A model generated the notes under the pieces. The model made no database searches and was not told the DNA's origin. It worked only from the letters and a program-made list of their open reading frames with translations. The position numbers and the translations under genes were made by a program. Positions 24,716 to 34,250 of a DNA stretch of 44,091 nt are shown piece by piece (positions within the stretch are counted from its first letter, which is position 1; every line of letters starts with the position of its first letter). This DNA comes from Bacteroidales bacterium. GTDB lineage: Bacteria > Bacteroidota > Bacteroidia > Bacteroidales > WCHB1-69. The stretch is taken from the NCBI GenBank assembly GCA_024400755.1, contig JAKSMG010000015.1, forward strand, positions 1 through 44,091, written 5' to 3'.

Positions 24716-25930
24716 ATGGATAAAGAAAAATCATTAATATCATTGACCGAAGCGGTTGAGGCAATCAAAACTGCAATTTTGCAAGGCCAGTACGAGGCAT
24801 TGAAAGATGTTAACCGCGTGCAGCTCGCAGTTTATTTTGCGATTGGAAAATATTTATCAGAAAATACGCGTAAAGGTGTTTGGGGAACTGGTGCATTAAA
24901 ACAAATAAGTCTGCAACTTAAGAAAGAACTGCCAGGATTGAGAGGTTTTTCAGAAACTCAACTTAAAGAAATGCGCAGTTTTTATGAAGGCTGGGAAATC
25001 CTTGATGCAAGCACTCAACAATGCAAAAATCTGTCAGTTGAAATTTCGTCGGTTGCGACCGACGAAATCAACCAATGTGATTTGTCGGTTACAACCGGCG
25101 AATTGCAGATGGTTAATAATCAGATAGATATTTATAAGGCCATTAAAATTCCAGACATAGCAGATTTCCCAATTGAAGATTTTTTCAGAGTCCCGTTTAC
25201 GCATCATACTCGCATTATGGCAAAGTGCAAAGACCTTTCGGCTCGATATTACTACATACATCGCACTGCGGAAGAGCATCTTTCAGTCGATGCGCTTGAA
25301 AAAATCATCAAACAACAGGCGTTTGAAAATCGGGATAAACTACCCAACAACTTTTCTCAAACCATTACAAATTCATCTATGGCACGCAAGGCGGTAATGA
25401 TGTTCAAAGATTCGTACGCATTGGAGTTTATCAATACGGAAGAAATTGGAGAACGTGATCGTCAGGATATTGACGAGAGAGTTGTTGAACAAAGGATTGT
25501 CCAGAATATCAAAAATTTCATAATGACATTCGGGAAGGATTTCTCCTTCATTGGCAATCAATATCATTTGGAAGTGTATGGCGTTGAGTTTTTCCCCGAT
25601 TTGTTGTTTTTTAATCGCGAGTTAAATTCCTTGGTAGTTGTTGAGCTGAAATTAGGCGAATTCAAACCTGCCTATCTTGCCCAACTGACTACTTATCTGC
25701 AAATCCTTGACGACCACGTGCGCAAACCACACGAAAATCCTTCCATAGGAATTGTGCTATGCAAATCTGCCAACAAGGACTTTGTGGAATATGTTATTCA
25801 GAAATATACAAGTCCTATGGGCGTGGCCACTTATAAAACAGCCGCTGATATGCCTGAAGACTTACGGAAAGCATTACCCAATCTTGAAGATTTGAAAAGA
25901 ATTATTAGTGAAGGGACAATGGAAAAATAG
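24716..25930 (+). CDS. PD-(D/E)xK nuclease, DUF1016 (YhcG) family
   Basis: A 404-residue protein. The N-terminal helical domain (residues 1-100, with LQLKKELPGLRGFSETQLKEMRSFY) is the DUF1016 winged-helix-like part. A short variable linker (about 105-140) follows, and the C-terminal half is the nuclease, with GVEFFPDLLFFNRELNSLVVVELK supplying Asp and ExK. These proteins are widespread beside type I restriction genes and are thought to be structure-specific or defence nucleases, though their substrate is not settled. The linker contains perfect palindromes at DNA level (25043-25068). It is transcribed from its own promoter. Confidence 0.88.
   Translation: MDKEKSLISLTEAVEAIKTAILQGQYEALKDVNRVQLAVYFAIGKYLSENTRKGVWGTGALKQISLQLKKELPGLRGFSETQLKEMRSFYEGWEILDASTQQCKNLSVEISSVATDEINQCDLSVTTGELQMVNNQIDIYKAIKIPDIADFPIEDFFRVPFTHHTRIMAKCKDLSARYYYIHRTAEEHLSVDALEKIIKQQAFENRDKLPNNFSQTITNSSMARKAVMMFKDSYALEFINTEEIGERDRQDIDERVVEQRIVQNIKNFIMTFGKDFSFIGNQYHLEVYGVEFFPDLLFFNRELNSLVVVELKLGEFKPAYLAQLTTYLQILDDHVRKPHENPSIGIVLCKSANKDFVEYVIQKYTSPMGVATYKTAADMPEDLRKALPNLEDLKRIISEGTMEK
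25043..25068. repeat. Palindromes inside the DUF1016 gene
   Basis: ATTTCGTCGGT (25043-25053) and ACCGACGAAAT (25058-25068) form a perfect 11-bp stem with a TGCG loop. About 20 bases on, CGGTT-AC-AACCG forms a second, smaller one. Both fall in the linker between the two domains, where the protein can tolerate extra residues (EISSVATDEINQ, then LSVTTGEL). Confidence 0.7.
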
Positions 25931-26008
25931 ATATTTCAACTACTTTAATTTTTTGTCAGAGTATGTTAAATCAACAAAACATTTAGCTACGAATAAAAAG
26001 AAGATAAA

Positions 26009-27082
26009 ATGGCAACTTGGAAAAAAGACGATATAACGATTCAGAACGGCCAGCAGGTTTCTGCCATGGCTCCGATTATTGTTTCTGCAAGCAGAAGCAC
26101 TGACATTCCTGCTTTCTATTCTGATTGGTTCTTTCACAGACTGTCGGAAGGATATTCGGCATGGAAAAACCCGTTCAACGGGAAGTATTCATACGTGTCA
26201 TATCATCAGACCAAGTTCATTGTGTTCTGGTCTAAGAATCCACGTCCTTTGTTGGACCATTTGGATAAACTCAAAACATTGAATGGAGGCATAGGATGTT
26301 ACATCCAATACACCATGAATGATTATGACAAAGAGGGTTTGGAGAAAGGCGTACCGCCACTGATTGATAGAATAGATACTTTTAAAAGATTGGTAGATTA
26401 TTTCGGTGGTGCAGGACAAGTGATTTGGAGACACGACCCGCTTATCCTTACTGACCAAATCAACATAAACCAGCTATTGGACAAAATCGAAAGGATTGGA
26501 GACCAATTGAAAGGTTATACGGAGAGGTTAGTATTCAGTTATGCCGATATTGCTAACTACACCAAGGTGAAACGAAACCTTGATAACAACGGAATCAACT
26601 ACCAAGAGTGGCGACAAGACCAGATGGTAGAATTTGCCCAAAAGCTAGTTGAGATGAATCGCGAGAAAGGATGGAACTATGAACTGGCAACTTGTGGCGA
26701 GCCTGGTCGTTATCCAGGTATCATTCCCAATCATTGTGTCGATGACAGACTGATTGTCAGATATGGATACAAATCCACAGAACTTCTCAAACTATTAGGA
26801 GCAGAAGTCATTAGTCCAATGGGAGACCTGTTTGGCTCTCCAGAAATACCTTCCGATGCAATAGAACTTGGAGGAGGGAAATATGCAATCATCAAGAAAA
26901 ACAATCGAGATGCTGGGCAAAGAACAGCTTGTGGATGCTGTATCAGCAAGGATATTGGGGAGTATGATACCTGCCCCCATCAATGTGAATATTGTTATGC
27001 AAACACTACAAAAGAGATAGCATTGGCAAACTATAAAAGGTATTGTAACAACAAAGAATCTGAAACAATAACAGGGAAATAA
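26009..27082 (+). CDS. DUF1848 protein with C-terminal Cys cluster
   Basis: A 357-residue protein recognised as DUF1848 from IIVSASRSTDIPAFYSDWF near the start, TKFIVFWSKNPRPLLDHL, and a C-terminal Cys-rich end (CGCC about 307, then CPHQCEYCYA about 324-333). CPHQCEYC has the CxxxCxxC spacing of radical SAM clusters, placed at the C-terminus rather than in an N-terminal barrel, and the family resembles spore photoproduct lyase-like proteins. An iron-sulfur cluster is likely; the reaction is unknown. The next gene starts at the base right after its stop, which implies co-translation with the helicase fusion. Such coupling is the main clue that it acts in DNA defence or repair here. Confidence 0.8.
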   Translation: MATWKKDDITIQNGQQVSAMAPIIVSASRSTDIPAFYSDWFFHRLSEGYSAWKNPFNGKYSYVSYHQTKFIVFWSKNPRPLLDHLDKLKTLNGGIGCYIQYTMNDYDKEGLEKGVPPLIDRIDTFKRLVDYFGGAGQVIWRHDPLILTDQININQLLDKIERIGDQLKGYTERLVFSYADIANYTKVKRNLDNNGINYQEWRQDQMVEFAQKLVEMNREKGWNYELATCGEPGRYPGIIPNHCVDDRLIVRYGYKSTELLKLLGAEVISPMGDLFGSPEIPSDAIELGGGKYAIIKKNNRDAGQRTACGCCISKDIGEYDTCPHQCEYCYANTTKEIALANYKRYCNNKESETITGK

Positions 27083-30000
27083 ATGACATCAATTCAAGAA
27101 TATATAGCACAAATACAAGCATTGAAAAATCCTTCTTTTCAAGGAATAAGAAGGATTGCTTGTAACGCCATATCGTCTCTATCTGACGAAGATAGGAAAT
27201 CATTATTTGGCTCGCTTGGCAGAGGAATCAATCTCCTCGACACACACGAACAAATGTGCCAATACTTGTTTTCTTATGGCAATATGCATGAAGCTAAGAT
27301 TTTAGCGGCTCTAAATCATTTGGAAATAAAAGCATATAGCAATAAGAATATTCAGATAATTGACTGGGGATGTGGTCAAGGTTTGGCAACAATCTGTTTT
27401 TTAGATTTTCTTAAAACAAATAATGTCAGCACAGAAATTTCTCGTGCCGTACTTATCGAGCCGTCCAAGAGCGCATTGGAACGTGCTAATTTGCATGTCG
27501 GAGCATATATTAATGAAGAGAAGATAGCCGTCTTAAATAAATTCGCAAATGAAATAACTGCAGAAGACATCGTTTCTGATGTTGATGTAACAATTCATTT
27601 TTTCTCAAATGTTCTTGATGTTGAATCCGTGGATGTGCAAAAATTGGCACAAACTGTCGCAGATGCTATTTGTGGTGAACATTATTTTATTTGCGTTGGG
27701 CCAATGAACGCTGGAAATCAAAGGATTGAGGCTTTTTATAATTGGTTTCAAAATCCCGAGTTGATTTGGACGGCCAATCATAATAAGGAGACACATAATT
27801 ACACTGCCAGATACAAGGTCTTTAAAATAGAACGCTTTGAAAATGAAGCTATACTTGTAAGATACAATCCTCCAAAACAATTTCATGCCGCTTACCGACT
27901 TGATTGTATTAAAGATGTTTTTTCTTCAGAAGAGCAAAAAACTGTTAAAGATAAAGTTGATGCCTTATATAAGTATTTGTCGGCATTTGAAGTTGCTACT
28001 CCCTTTGATATAGGTGCCAGTATATATGAAGATGTTAATCCTGTTTTTGCAGTTCTCAACAATATTATTGTAAGAGGACTCCCCACAAAATGTAGTGAAC
28101 GACTTGAAAAAGCTTTTGCCGACTTTGGTAATAAGCAACAAACGGATGACTTAGGTGGAATACAGTATTCATTAGAGAATATGAGTCCGGATGATATATT
28201 TTTGGCACTTCATGCTATTGATAGCAGATGGAGTTTGACAAAAAACACATATAATAGAGGTGTTCTTGATTCCGATTTGGAATCCCATTATATATGTGAT
28301 ATTGCCCCAAAAATATTTCAGCAATTGCTATATCCTCAAAGAAAACTTATCTCTATTACAAATCAGCCTGGCCATCAATCACAAAGAGTGGATTTTGCTT
28401 GCGAATTCCCATACGCAAACGGACGGAAAGGCTTTGTTCTTGAATTGGATGGAAACAAATATCATTCTACTGCCGACCAAAAAGCAAATGACATTTCTCG
28501 AGTCGAAGTACTCAAACAAAATGCATGGTATTGTGAAAGAATTAATGAAACAGAAATATCTAATTCTGATTTCAATTGCTTTGGTAGTGAGTATTTAAAG
28601 AATGTCAAAACTGCCTATAATAAAACTTTCGATGATGACTGGAAGAAGAATCTTCAACTGACATTATCTCCAATTGGTATTGCCAGAATTCAGAAAACCA
28701 TTGTAGAAGCATTACTGATAGGGAAATTGGATATCAATGCACCAAGTTGGGATATTTTAGTTCAAGAACGTGACGTGCCTTGCTCGGCATTGGCTATAGC
28801 AGAACTCAAAGAAATGTTTGATCATCTGACTGCGTTAAGTCAAGAATACGATAAATTAAAATTCCCTAATGTTAAACTAACCATTATCAGTTCTCCTGAA
28901 TTCAAAGAATCTCCTCTTCATAAAGTAGATAGCATTTCTGTTTCAATTCTTCTTGAACCAAGTGCATCTATTAAAAATCATACGTTTGATTTGGTAATAG
29001 ATGTCTCTGTTATGAGAAGAGCCAACTTGGAAAACATTTCTTTCAGCGATTTCAAGAGCCGAAATGATTGCTATTTCAATATTCGCTCGTCTCATTATAT
29101 CCATAGTGAAAGGCAGATTTACACCAGTGACGTAATAGATTACAAGCCATTAGTTACAAAAAAATCCAATGGAGAATATGAGGATATTGATGGATTGAAG
29201 GTGCATCTTGAATACTTCATGCAAACACTGTTTAGGAAGAAATCTTTCCGACCGGGGCAATTGCCGATTTTAAGCAGGGCTTTACAGAATAAATGCGTCA
29301 TAGGTTTGCTTCCGACAGGTGGAGGTAAGTCTCTCACCTACCAGATTGCCACCATGTTACAACCTGGCGTTACAATTGTTGTCGATCCACTTCGCTCATT
29401 GATGAAAGACCAATACGATGGTCTTCTCAAAGCCGGAATAGATGCGTGTACATTCATTAATTCCACCGTGGATGCCAACGAAAAAGAGAAGCGGTGTAAA
29501 GCAATGGAAGATTCTCTTCTCCAATTTGTTTTTTTATCCCCCGAACGGTTGTGTATTTACAGTTTTAGGGAAAAACTTAAAAATATGCACGAGTTAGGTG
29601 TGTACTTTTCGTATGGAGTTATTGATGAAGTTCATTGCGTTTCCGAATGGGGTCATGACTTTAGGTTTACATATTTACATTTAGGACGAAATCTTTATAA
29701 TTATGTATTGCCAAAGCAAACAAATGACAGAAAGCATTTGACACTCTTTGGCCTTACCGCTACAGCATCGTTTGATGTGTTAGCAGATGTAGAACGGGAA
29801 CTTTCTGGCAATGATCAATTTCCATTGGATTCTGACACAATAGTGAGAGATGAAAATACCAATAGACTTGAATTACAATATAAGATAGAGAAGGTTCCTG
29901 TAGTATACCCTAGAAACGAATTTGATGTATTTAATGCAAAAAAAGATTTTCTAAAAAATTACATTTACAAAATTCCACAATATATTCGGGAACTACAAGT

Positions 30001-31765
30001 GGATACGGCTAAACAAACTATAATCAATCGATTTTTTGATAGACAAAATAAACAACATTCTGCTGTAGAAAACTTAATAGTGGCAATGCCTGATGATTTT
30101 TCTTTAAAAAAAGAAAATTATACAGAATCTGGTATAGTCTTCTGTCCTCATAAATACAGCACAGGTATTTCCGTAAATGTCAATGCAAGAAATCTTTGTA
30201 ATAGCATAACGGTTGGTACTTTTATGGGTAGTAGTGATGGAGATGACGAAGAAAGTAATAAAATTGACGAAGAATCATTCAAGAATCTAGAGCTTTTCAG
30301 AGACAACAAACTCCCTTTAATGGTTGCCACTAAGGCATTTGGCATGGGTATTGACAAACCCAATGTACGCTTCACAATAAATATGAACTATTCAAGTTCT
30401 CTCGAAAGTTTTGTACAAGAAGCAGGTCGTGCTGGAAGAGATAGACACATGGCTCTTTCCGTTATTCTATTTTCAACATATCCAGCGGATAGTGATACCG
30501 TCATGTATTTCTTTAACAATAACTTTAAAGGAGTCAACACAGAGAAACGTACAATGCACGAACTTCTAAACAAGTCCACTACCTCTTTGTTCATTGGAAA
30601 TAATACAGAAGAAAAAAAAGATGATTTAGAAGAAGTACCAGACTTTTTAGAAAGACTACTTCGCTCTGAAGTAGGGACAGAATTGGTAGCATTTATTTCG
30701 ACAAGGACAATTGGAATATACAACAATCAGTTTGTTTATGTAAATAAAAAAAACAAAACGCAAAAGACAACTACTATTGAAGATATAAACACTGGTGGAA
30801 CACGAGTTGTTCCAACGTTGAGTGTTTCTATTTACCGAGACAAAGCTGATATAGAAAAGGCTATTTATCGTATGTGTTGCATAGGTCTTATAGACGACTT
30901 TACTAAAGACTATGGAAAAGACAGATGTCGCATCGTAACTGTAAGAAAAAAAGACGGAGAATATTATAAAGGACTTCAAAAATTCTTGGAACGATATTAC
31001 TCAAAAGAGAAAGCTGCAGAAGAAATAGCAAAAGTTCCAGATTATAAAGGAGATAATGAAGTACATAAGTGCCTCGGCTATTTGACGGAGTTTATTTACG
31101 ATAAAATAGCCGTCAAACGCAAACGTGCTATTGATGATATGCGAACATTCTGTATGCTTGGAGCAGAAGAAGGACGTAGTTGGCTTGAAAAGAACGAGGA
31201 ACTCAAAGATTTCATTTACTACTACTTCAACTCAAAGTATGCAAGAAGGGATTTTGAGTACGAAGATTTAAAAGAAGATGACAAATCATTTTCTTTAACC
31301 AACGATACTGAAGAAGGAAAACAATCTTCTATCGAACTTGTTTATAAATATATGCGTGTTATTGACGACGATATTACCGGGCTTGATTCTAGTTCTCAGA
31401 TAGATAATGCTAAACACCTTCAAGGTGCGGTTCGTCTGATTAGACGCTCTCTTACAGATACCAATTTCACCATAGACCTTCTAAATGTATTTTGTCTGTT
31501 ATTCTTGGGCGTCGGTGATAATGAAAACCTCAAAAATGAACTTAAGGAAAGTTATAAATCTGCGTATTTGGCATTATATAAAGAGTATGCTGATTATAAC
31601 GAATTTCAAAATACAATAGAAAAATTCAAGAGTGAATTAAATGTGAAGAATCGTCACGTGGCATCCGATGACAATCTAAGGAGCTTTGAAGAATATGAAA
31701 TAGAAGCTGAGTTAGAGATTCATTCAGAATGGTTGCGCACATTTGGTAAAAAATATAAAAAATAA
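27083..31765 (+). CDS. Methyltransferase / PD-(D/E)xK nuclease / RecQ-like helicase fusion
   Basis: A 1560-residue protein with three recognisable parts. Residues about 85-240 look like a class I SAM methyltransferase: IIDWGCGQGLATICF (92-106), then VLIEPSKSALERA as the acidic loop. Residues about 425-500 look like a Vsr/DUF559-type nuclease: QRVDFAC, then GFVLELDGNKYHST and SRVEVLKQNAWYCERI, with Asp, Glu and a downstream Trp as in that fold. Residues about 720-1130 are an SF2 RecQ helicase: SFRPGQLPILSRAL, LLPTGGGKSLTYQIA (Walker A), VIDEVHCVSEWGHDFR, FGLTATA, AFGMGIDKPNVRF, and QEAGRAGRDR. The last about 430 residues are helical and unassigned. The start ATG follows directly on the DUF1848 stop. 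I know no named defence protein with this order; it could modify, sense or cut foreign DNA while unwinding it. Confidence 0.8.
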   Translation: MTSIQEYIAQIQALKNPSFQGIRRIACNAISSLSDEDRKSLFGSLGRGINLLDTHEQMCQYLFSYGNMHEAKILAALNHLEIKAYSNKNIQIIDWGCGQGLATICFLDFLKTNNVSTEISRAVLIEPSKSALERANLHVGAYINEEKIAVLNKFANEITAEDIVSDVDVTIHFFSNVLDVESVDVQKLAQTVADAICGEHYFICVGPMNAGNQRIEAFYNWFQNPELIWTANHNKETHNYTARYKVFKIERFENEAILVRYNPPKQFHAAYRLDCIKDVFSSEEQKTVKDKVDALYKYLSAFEVATPFDIGASIYEDVNPVFAVLNNIIVRGLPTKCSERLEKAFADFGNKQQTDDLGGIQYSLENMSPDDIFLALHAIDSRWSLTKNTYNRGVLDSDLESHYICDIAPKIFQQLLYPQRKLISITNQPGHQSQRVDFACEFPYANGRKGFVLELDGNKYHSTADQKANDISRVEVLKQNAWYCERINETEISNSDFNCFGSEYLKNVKTAYNKTFDDDWKKNLQLTLSPIGIARIQKTIVEALLIGKLDINAPSWDILVQERDVPCSALAIAELKEMFDHLTALSQEYDKLKFPNVKLTIISSPEFKESPLHKVDSISVSILLEPSASIKNHTFDLVIDVSVMRRANLENISFSDFKSRNDCYFNIRSSHYIHSERQIYTSDVIDYKPLVTKKSNGEYEDIDGLKVHLEYFMQTLFRKKSFRPGQLPILSRALQNKCVIGLLPTGGGKSLTYQIATMLQPGVTIVVDPLRSLMKDQYDGLLKAGIDACTFINSTVDANEKEKRCKAMEDSLLQFVFLSPERLCIYSFREKLKNMHELGVYFSYGVIDEVHCVSEWGHDFRFTYLHLGRNLYNYVLPKQTNDRKHLTLFGLTATASFDVLADVERELSGNDQFPLDSDTIVRDENTNRLELQYKIEKVPVVYPRNEFDVFNAKKDFLKNYIYKIPQYIRELQVDTAKQTIINRFFDRQNKQHSAVENLIVAMPDDFSLKKENYTESGIVFCPHKYSTGISVNVNARNLCNSITVGTFMGSSDGDDEESNKIDEESFKNLELFRDNKLPLMVATKAFGMGIDKPNVRFTINMNYSSSLESFVQEAGRAGRDRHMALSVILFSTYPADSDTVMYFFNNNFKGVNTEKRTMHELLNKSTTSLFIGNNTEEKKDDLEEVPDFLERLLRSEVGTELVAFISTRTIGIYNNQFVYVNKKNKTQKTTTIEDINTGGTRVVPTLSVSIYRDKADIEKAIYRMCCIGLIDDFTKDYGKDRCRIVTVRKKDGEYYKGLQKFLERYYSKEKAAEEIAKVPDYKGDNEVHKCLGYLTEFIYDKIAVKRKRAIDDMRTFCMLGAEEGRSWLEKNEELKDFIYYYFNSKYARRDFEYEDLKEDDKSFSLTNDTEEGKQSSIELVYKYMRVIDDDITGLDSSSQIDNAKHLQGAVRLIRRSLTDTNFTIDLLNVFCLLFLGVGDNENLKNELKESYKSAYLALYKEYADYNEFQNTIEKFKSELNVKNRHVASDDNLRSFEEYEIEAELEIHSEWLRTFGKKYKK

Positions 31766-31771
31766 ATAGAT

Positions 31772-32575
31772 ATGGCAAACGATGTATTAAAAGTACTCCA
31801 TGATATGGAGGAAGAATTGGCGGAAATAAAGTCTGCCAAAGAACAAGTGGAAGCTGTTGTCGCAGCAGATAAAACCATCAATAAAAACCTTGAAAGCTAT
31901 TCTTCTTCTCTGTCTAATCTTTCAACAAAATTTAAAGACGTAGAAAATAGTCTTAAAGATGTTGCGAAGACAGTTAGTGAAGAATCTGGCAAATTCAGCT
32001 CTTCGATAAAAGAGAGAAAAAACGATATTGAAAATGCCACCAAAAAACTTTCTCTATTATTAGAAGACTTTAAAAAGCAGACAGAAACATTAGGAATTAA
32101 AAACATTGGCGAAAGAACTGAAACGATTCATTCTACTTGTGAAGATTTGGCTAAAAAGCATGACGAGTTGTTGAAGAAATTAAAAGATTCACAAAAGACC
32201 CAAGACGAATCTCTGTCCACACTCAAAACAGGCCAAACCAACCTTTCCACCAAGAGTGACGACATTACCTCTACTTGCAAAGAGATTTCCAAATCTTTGA
32301 TTGACACATCTGAATTTCTTGAAACAAAGATTACTGATGAATCTAAAAAAGCGATAGATCAAGTCAAAAAAAATTGTAAGGAGAATGCAGACAAACTCAA
32401 GACCAAACTTACTACCATTGAAGCAAAGATTAAAACCCTTGAGGATAATCTTAATTCATTGAAGAATCAGCAAGAAGCTACTTCAGAGAAGATCCTTAAA
32501 GACGTGAAAATCAATCGATGGATATTGATTGCGGGTATTATTGTTTTAGTTGTACTCATGTTTGTTTTAAAATAA
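31772..32575 (+). CDS. Tail-anchored long coiled-coil protein
   Basis: A 267-residue protein, nearly all heptad-rich helix (LHDMEEELAEIKSAKEQVEAV; LKTKLTTIEAKIKTLEDNL), ending in a single hydrophobic helix (about 248-267, WILIAGIIVLVVLMFVLK) with no cytosolic tail beyond it. It should be anchored to the membrane with the coiled coil in the cytoplasm. The start is 6 bases after the helicase stop, so it is coupled to the fusion protein. Membrane tethers or effectors are a recurring part of defence systems; here its role is inference only. Confidence 0.75.
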   Translation: MANDVLKVLHDMEEELAEIKSAKEQVEAVVAADKTINKNLESYSSSLSNLSTKFKDVENSLKDVAKTVSEESGKFSSSIKERKNDIENATKKLSLLLEDFKKQTETLGIKNIGERTETIHSTCEDLAKKHDELLKKLKDSQKTQDESLSTLKTGQTNLSTKSDDITSTCKEISKSLIDTSEFLETKITDESKKAIDQVKKNCKENADKLKTKLTTIEAKIKTLEDNLNSLKNQQEATSEKILKDVKINRWILIAGIIVLVVLMFVLK

Positions 32576-32609
32576 TTAAGAACATAATTGATTCATTGAA
32601 ATCTCCCCT

Positions 32610-34250
32610 ATGATAAAACAACAAACCTTCCAACTCATTGACGACCTCAAAGCCACTTGCCAGACCTATGGTATGGGCAACGACGGCAACGAATATAAAA
32701 TCATCACGCAGGTGTTCCTGTATAAGTTCCTTAACGACAAGTTCGGTTACGAGCTCAAGAACGCCCATTCTTCCTTCGCGGCAAAGATTAGAAATGCGGA
32801 GAAATGGGAAACCGCCTACGCCGAGCTCTCGCCCAACGAGCGACAATTGCTGTTGATGGCCGTGTCGCCCGACGTGCCCAAACTGCAGCCCGAGCACCTC
32901 ATCGCCTCGCTCTGGAACCAACAAGCCAAGGGCGACTTTGACGTGATTTTTGATGCCACGATGACGGACATTGCCGAAAAGAACATCGACATCTTCTCCA
33001 CGCAAACCTCCGCCAATACCAAGATTCCGTTGTTTGAAAGTCTTACCAACTTTGTGACCGACACCGCACAGCGTGCGCCGTTTGCCCGCGCACTGGTGGA
33101 CCGCCTCGCCAAGTTCTCGTTTGAGGAGGCGTTTGCCGAACACTTCGACTTCTTTTCCGCCATCTTCGAGTACCTTATCAAGGACTACAACACCGCCGGT
33201 GGCGGCAAGTATGCCGAATACTACACGCCGCACGCCATCGCCACCATCATGGCACGTCTGCTCGTGGGCGACAATCCCGACCTGCACAGCGTGGAGTGCT
33301 ACGACCCTTCCGCCGGCACCGGCACGCTGCTGATGGCCTTGGCACACCAGATTGGCGAAGACCGCTGCACCATCTTCTCGCAGGACATCTCGCAGCGCTC
33401 CAACAAGATGCTGAAACTGAATCTCATCCTCAACAACCTTGTGGCGTCGCTCGACAATGCCATTCAAGGCGATACGCTCGTAGCCCCTTACCACAAGTCG
33501 GTGGATGGGCAGTCACTCAAAACATTCGATTTTGTGGTGAGCAACCCGCCGTTCAAGATGGACTTCTCCGACACGCGCGAAACCATTGCCGCCATGCCCG
33601 CTCGTTTCTGGGCCGGCGTTCCCGGCATCCCCGCCAAGAAGAAAGAATCGATGGCCATTTACACCTGCTTCATCCAGCACGTCATCAACTCGCTGAAGAA
33701 GACGGGCAAGGGCGCTATCGTCATCCCAACGGGTTTTGTAACCGCCAAGTCAGGCGTGGAAAAGAAGATATTGCAGAAGATTGTAGATGATAGAATCGTG
33801 TTCGGCTGTGTATCGATGCCGTCCAACGTATTCGCCAACACGGGCACCAACGTATCGGTGCTCTTCTTCGACAACTCGCGGCAGAACGATAAGGTGATCC
33901 TCATTGATGCCTCCAAGATGGGCGAAGACTATCAGGAGAACGGCTTGAAGAAGCACCGCATCACGCCCGAGGAAATCAACACCATCGTATCCACCTTCCG
34001 CAACAAGGAAGAGAAAGACGAGTTCTCGGTGGCGGTCACCTACGAGGCCATCAAAGAGAAGGGCTACTCGCTCTCTGCCGGCCAGTACTTCGATGTGAAG
34101 ATTGAGTACGTCGATATCACCGAAGAAGAGTTCAACGCCAACCTCGCCGCACACAAAACTTCCTTGAAGGAGAAGTTTGAAGAATCGAGGAAGTTGGAGG
34201 AAGAAATAATGAAGCAGTTGGATTTGTTGAAATTTGGAGGAAAAGAATAA
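32610..34250 (+). CDS. hsdM: Type I restriction enzyme, M subunit (adenine methyltransferase)
   Basis: A 546-residue N6-adenine MTase. The N-terminal helical domain is followed by TAGGGKYAEYYTPHAIATIMARLL, motif I in YDPSAGTGTLLMALAHQ (about 230-246), and motif IV NPPF (312-315) in VSNPPFKMDF. It methylates the recognition site with hsdS and forms the core of the restriction complex. The coding sequence is more GC-rich than the helicase and coiled-coil genes just before it, which are AT-rich; this fits insertion of the latter into an older hsd operon. Its last codons are duplicated downstream (34713-34780). Confidence 0.93.
   Translation: MIKQQTFQLIDDLKATCQTYGMGNDGNEYKIITQVFLYKFLNDKFGYELKNAHSSFAAKIRNAEKWETAYAELSPNERQLLLMAVSPDVPKLQPEHLIASLWNQQAKGDFDVIFDATMTDIAEKNIDIFSTQTSANTKIPLFESLTNFVTDTAQRAPFARALVDRLAKFSFEEAFAEHFDFFSAIFEYLIKDYNTAGGGKYAEYYTPHAIATIMARLLVGDNPDLHSVECYDPSAGTGTLLMALAHQIGEDRCTIFSQDISQRSNKMLKLNLILNNLVASLDNAIQGDTLVAPYHKSVDGQSLKTFDFVVSNPPFKMDFSDTRETIAAMPARFWAGVPGIPAKKKESMAIYTCFIQHVINSLKKTGKGAIVIPTGFVTAKSGVEKKILQKIVDDRIVFGCVSMPSNVFANTGTNVSVLFFDNSRQNDKVILIDASKMGEDYQENGLKKHRITPEEINTIVSTFRNKEEKDEFSVAVTYEAIKEKGYSLSAGQYFDVKIEYVDITEEEFNANLAAHKTSLKEKFEESRKLEEEIMKQLDLLKFGGKE

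Noticed and set aside
32556-33494. Antisense frame of 312 codons inside hsdM
   Set aside because: It overlaps the conserved N-terminal and motif I part of hsdM; the translation is His/Val-rich without motifs, as expected for a shadow.
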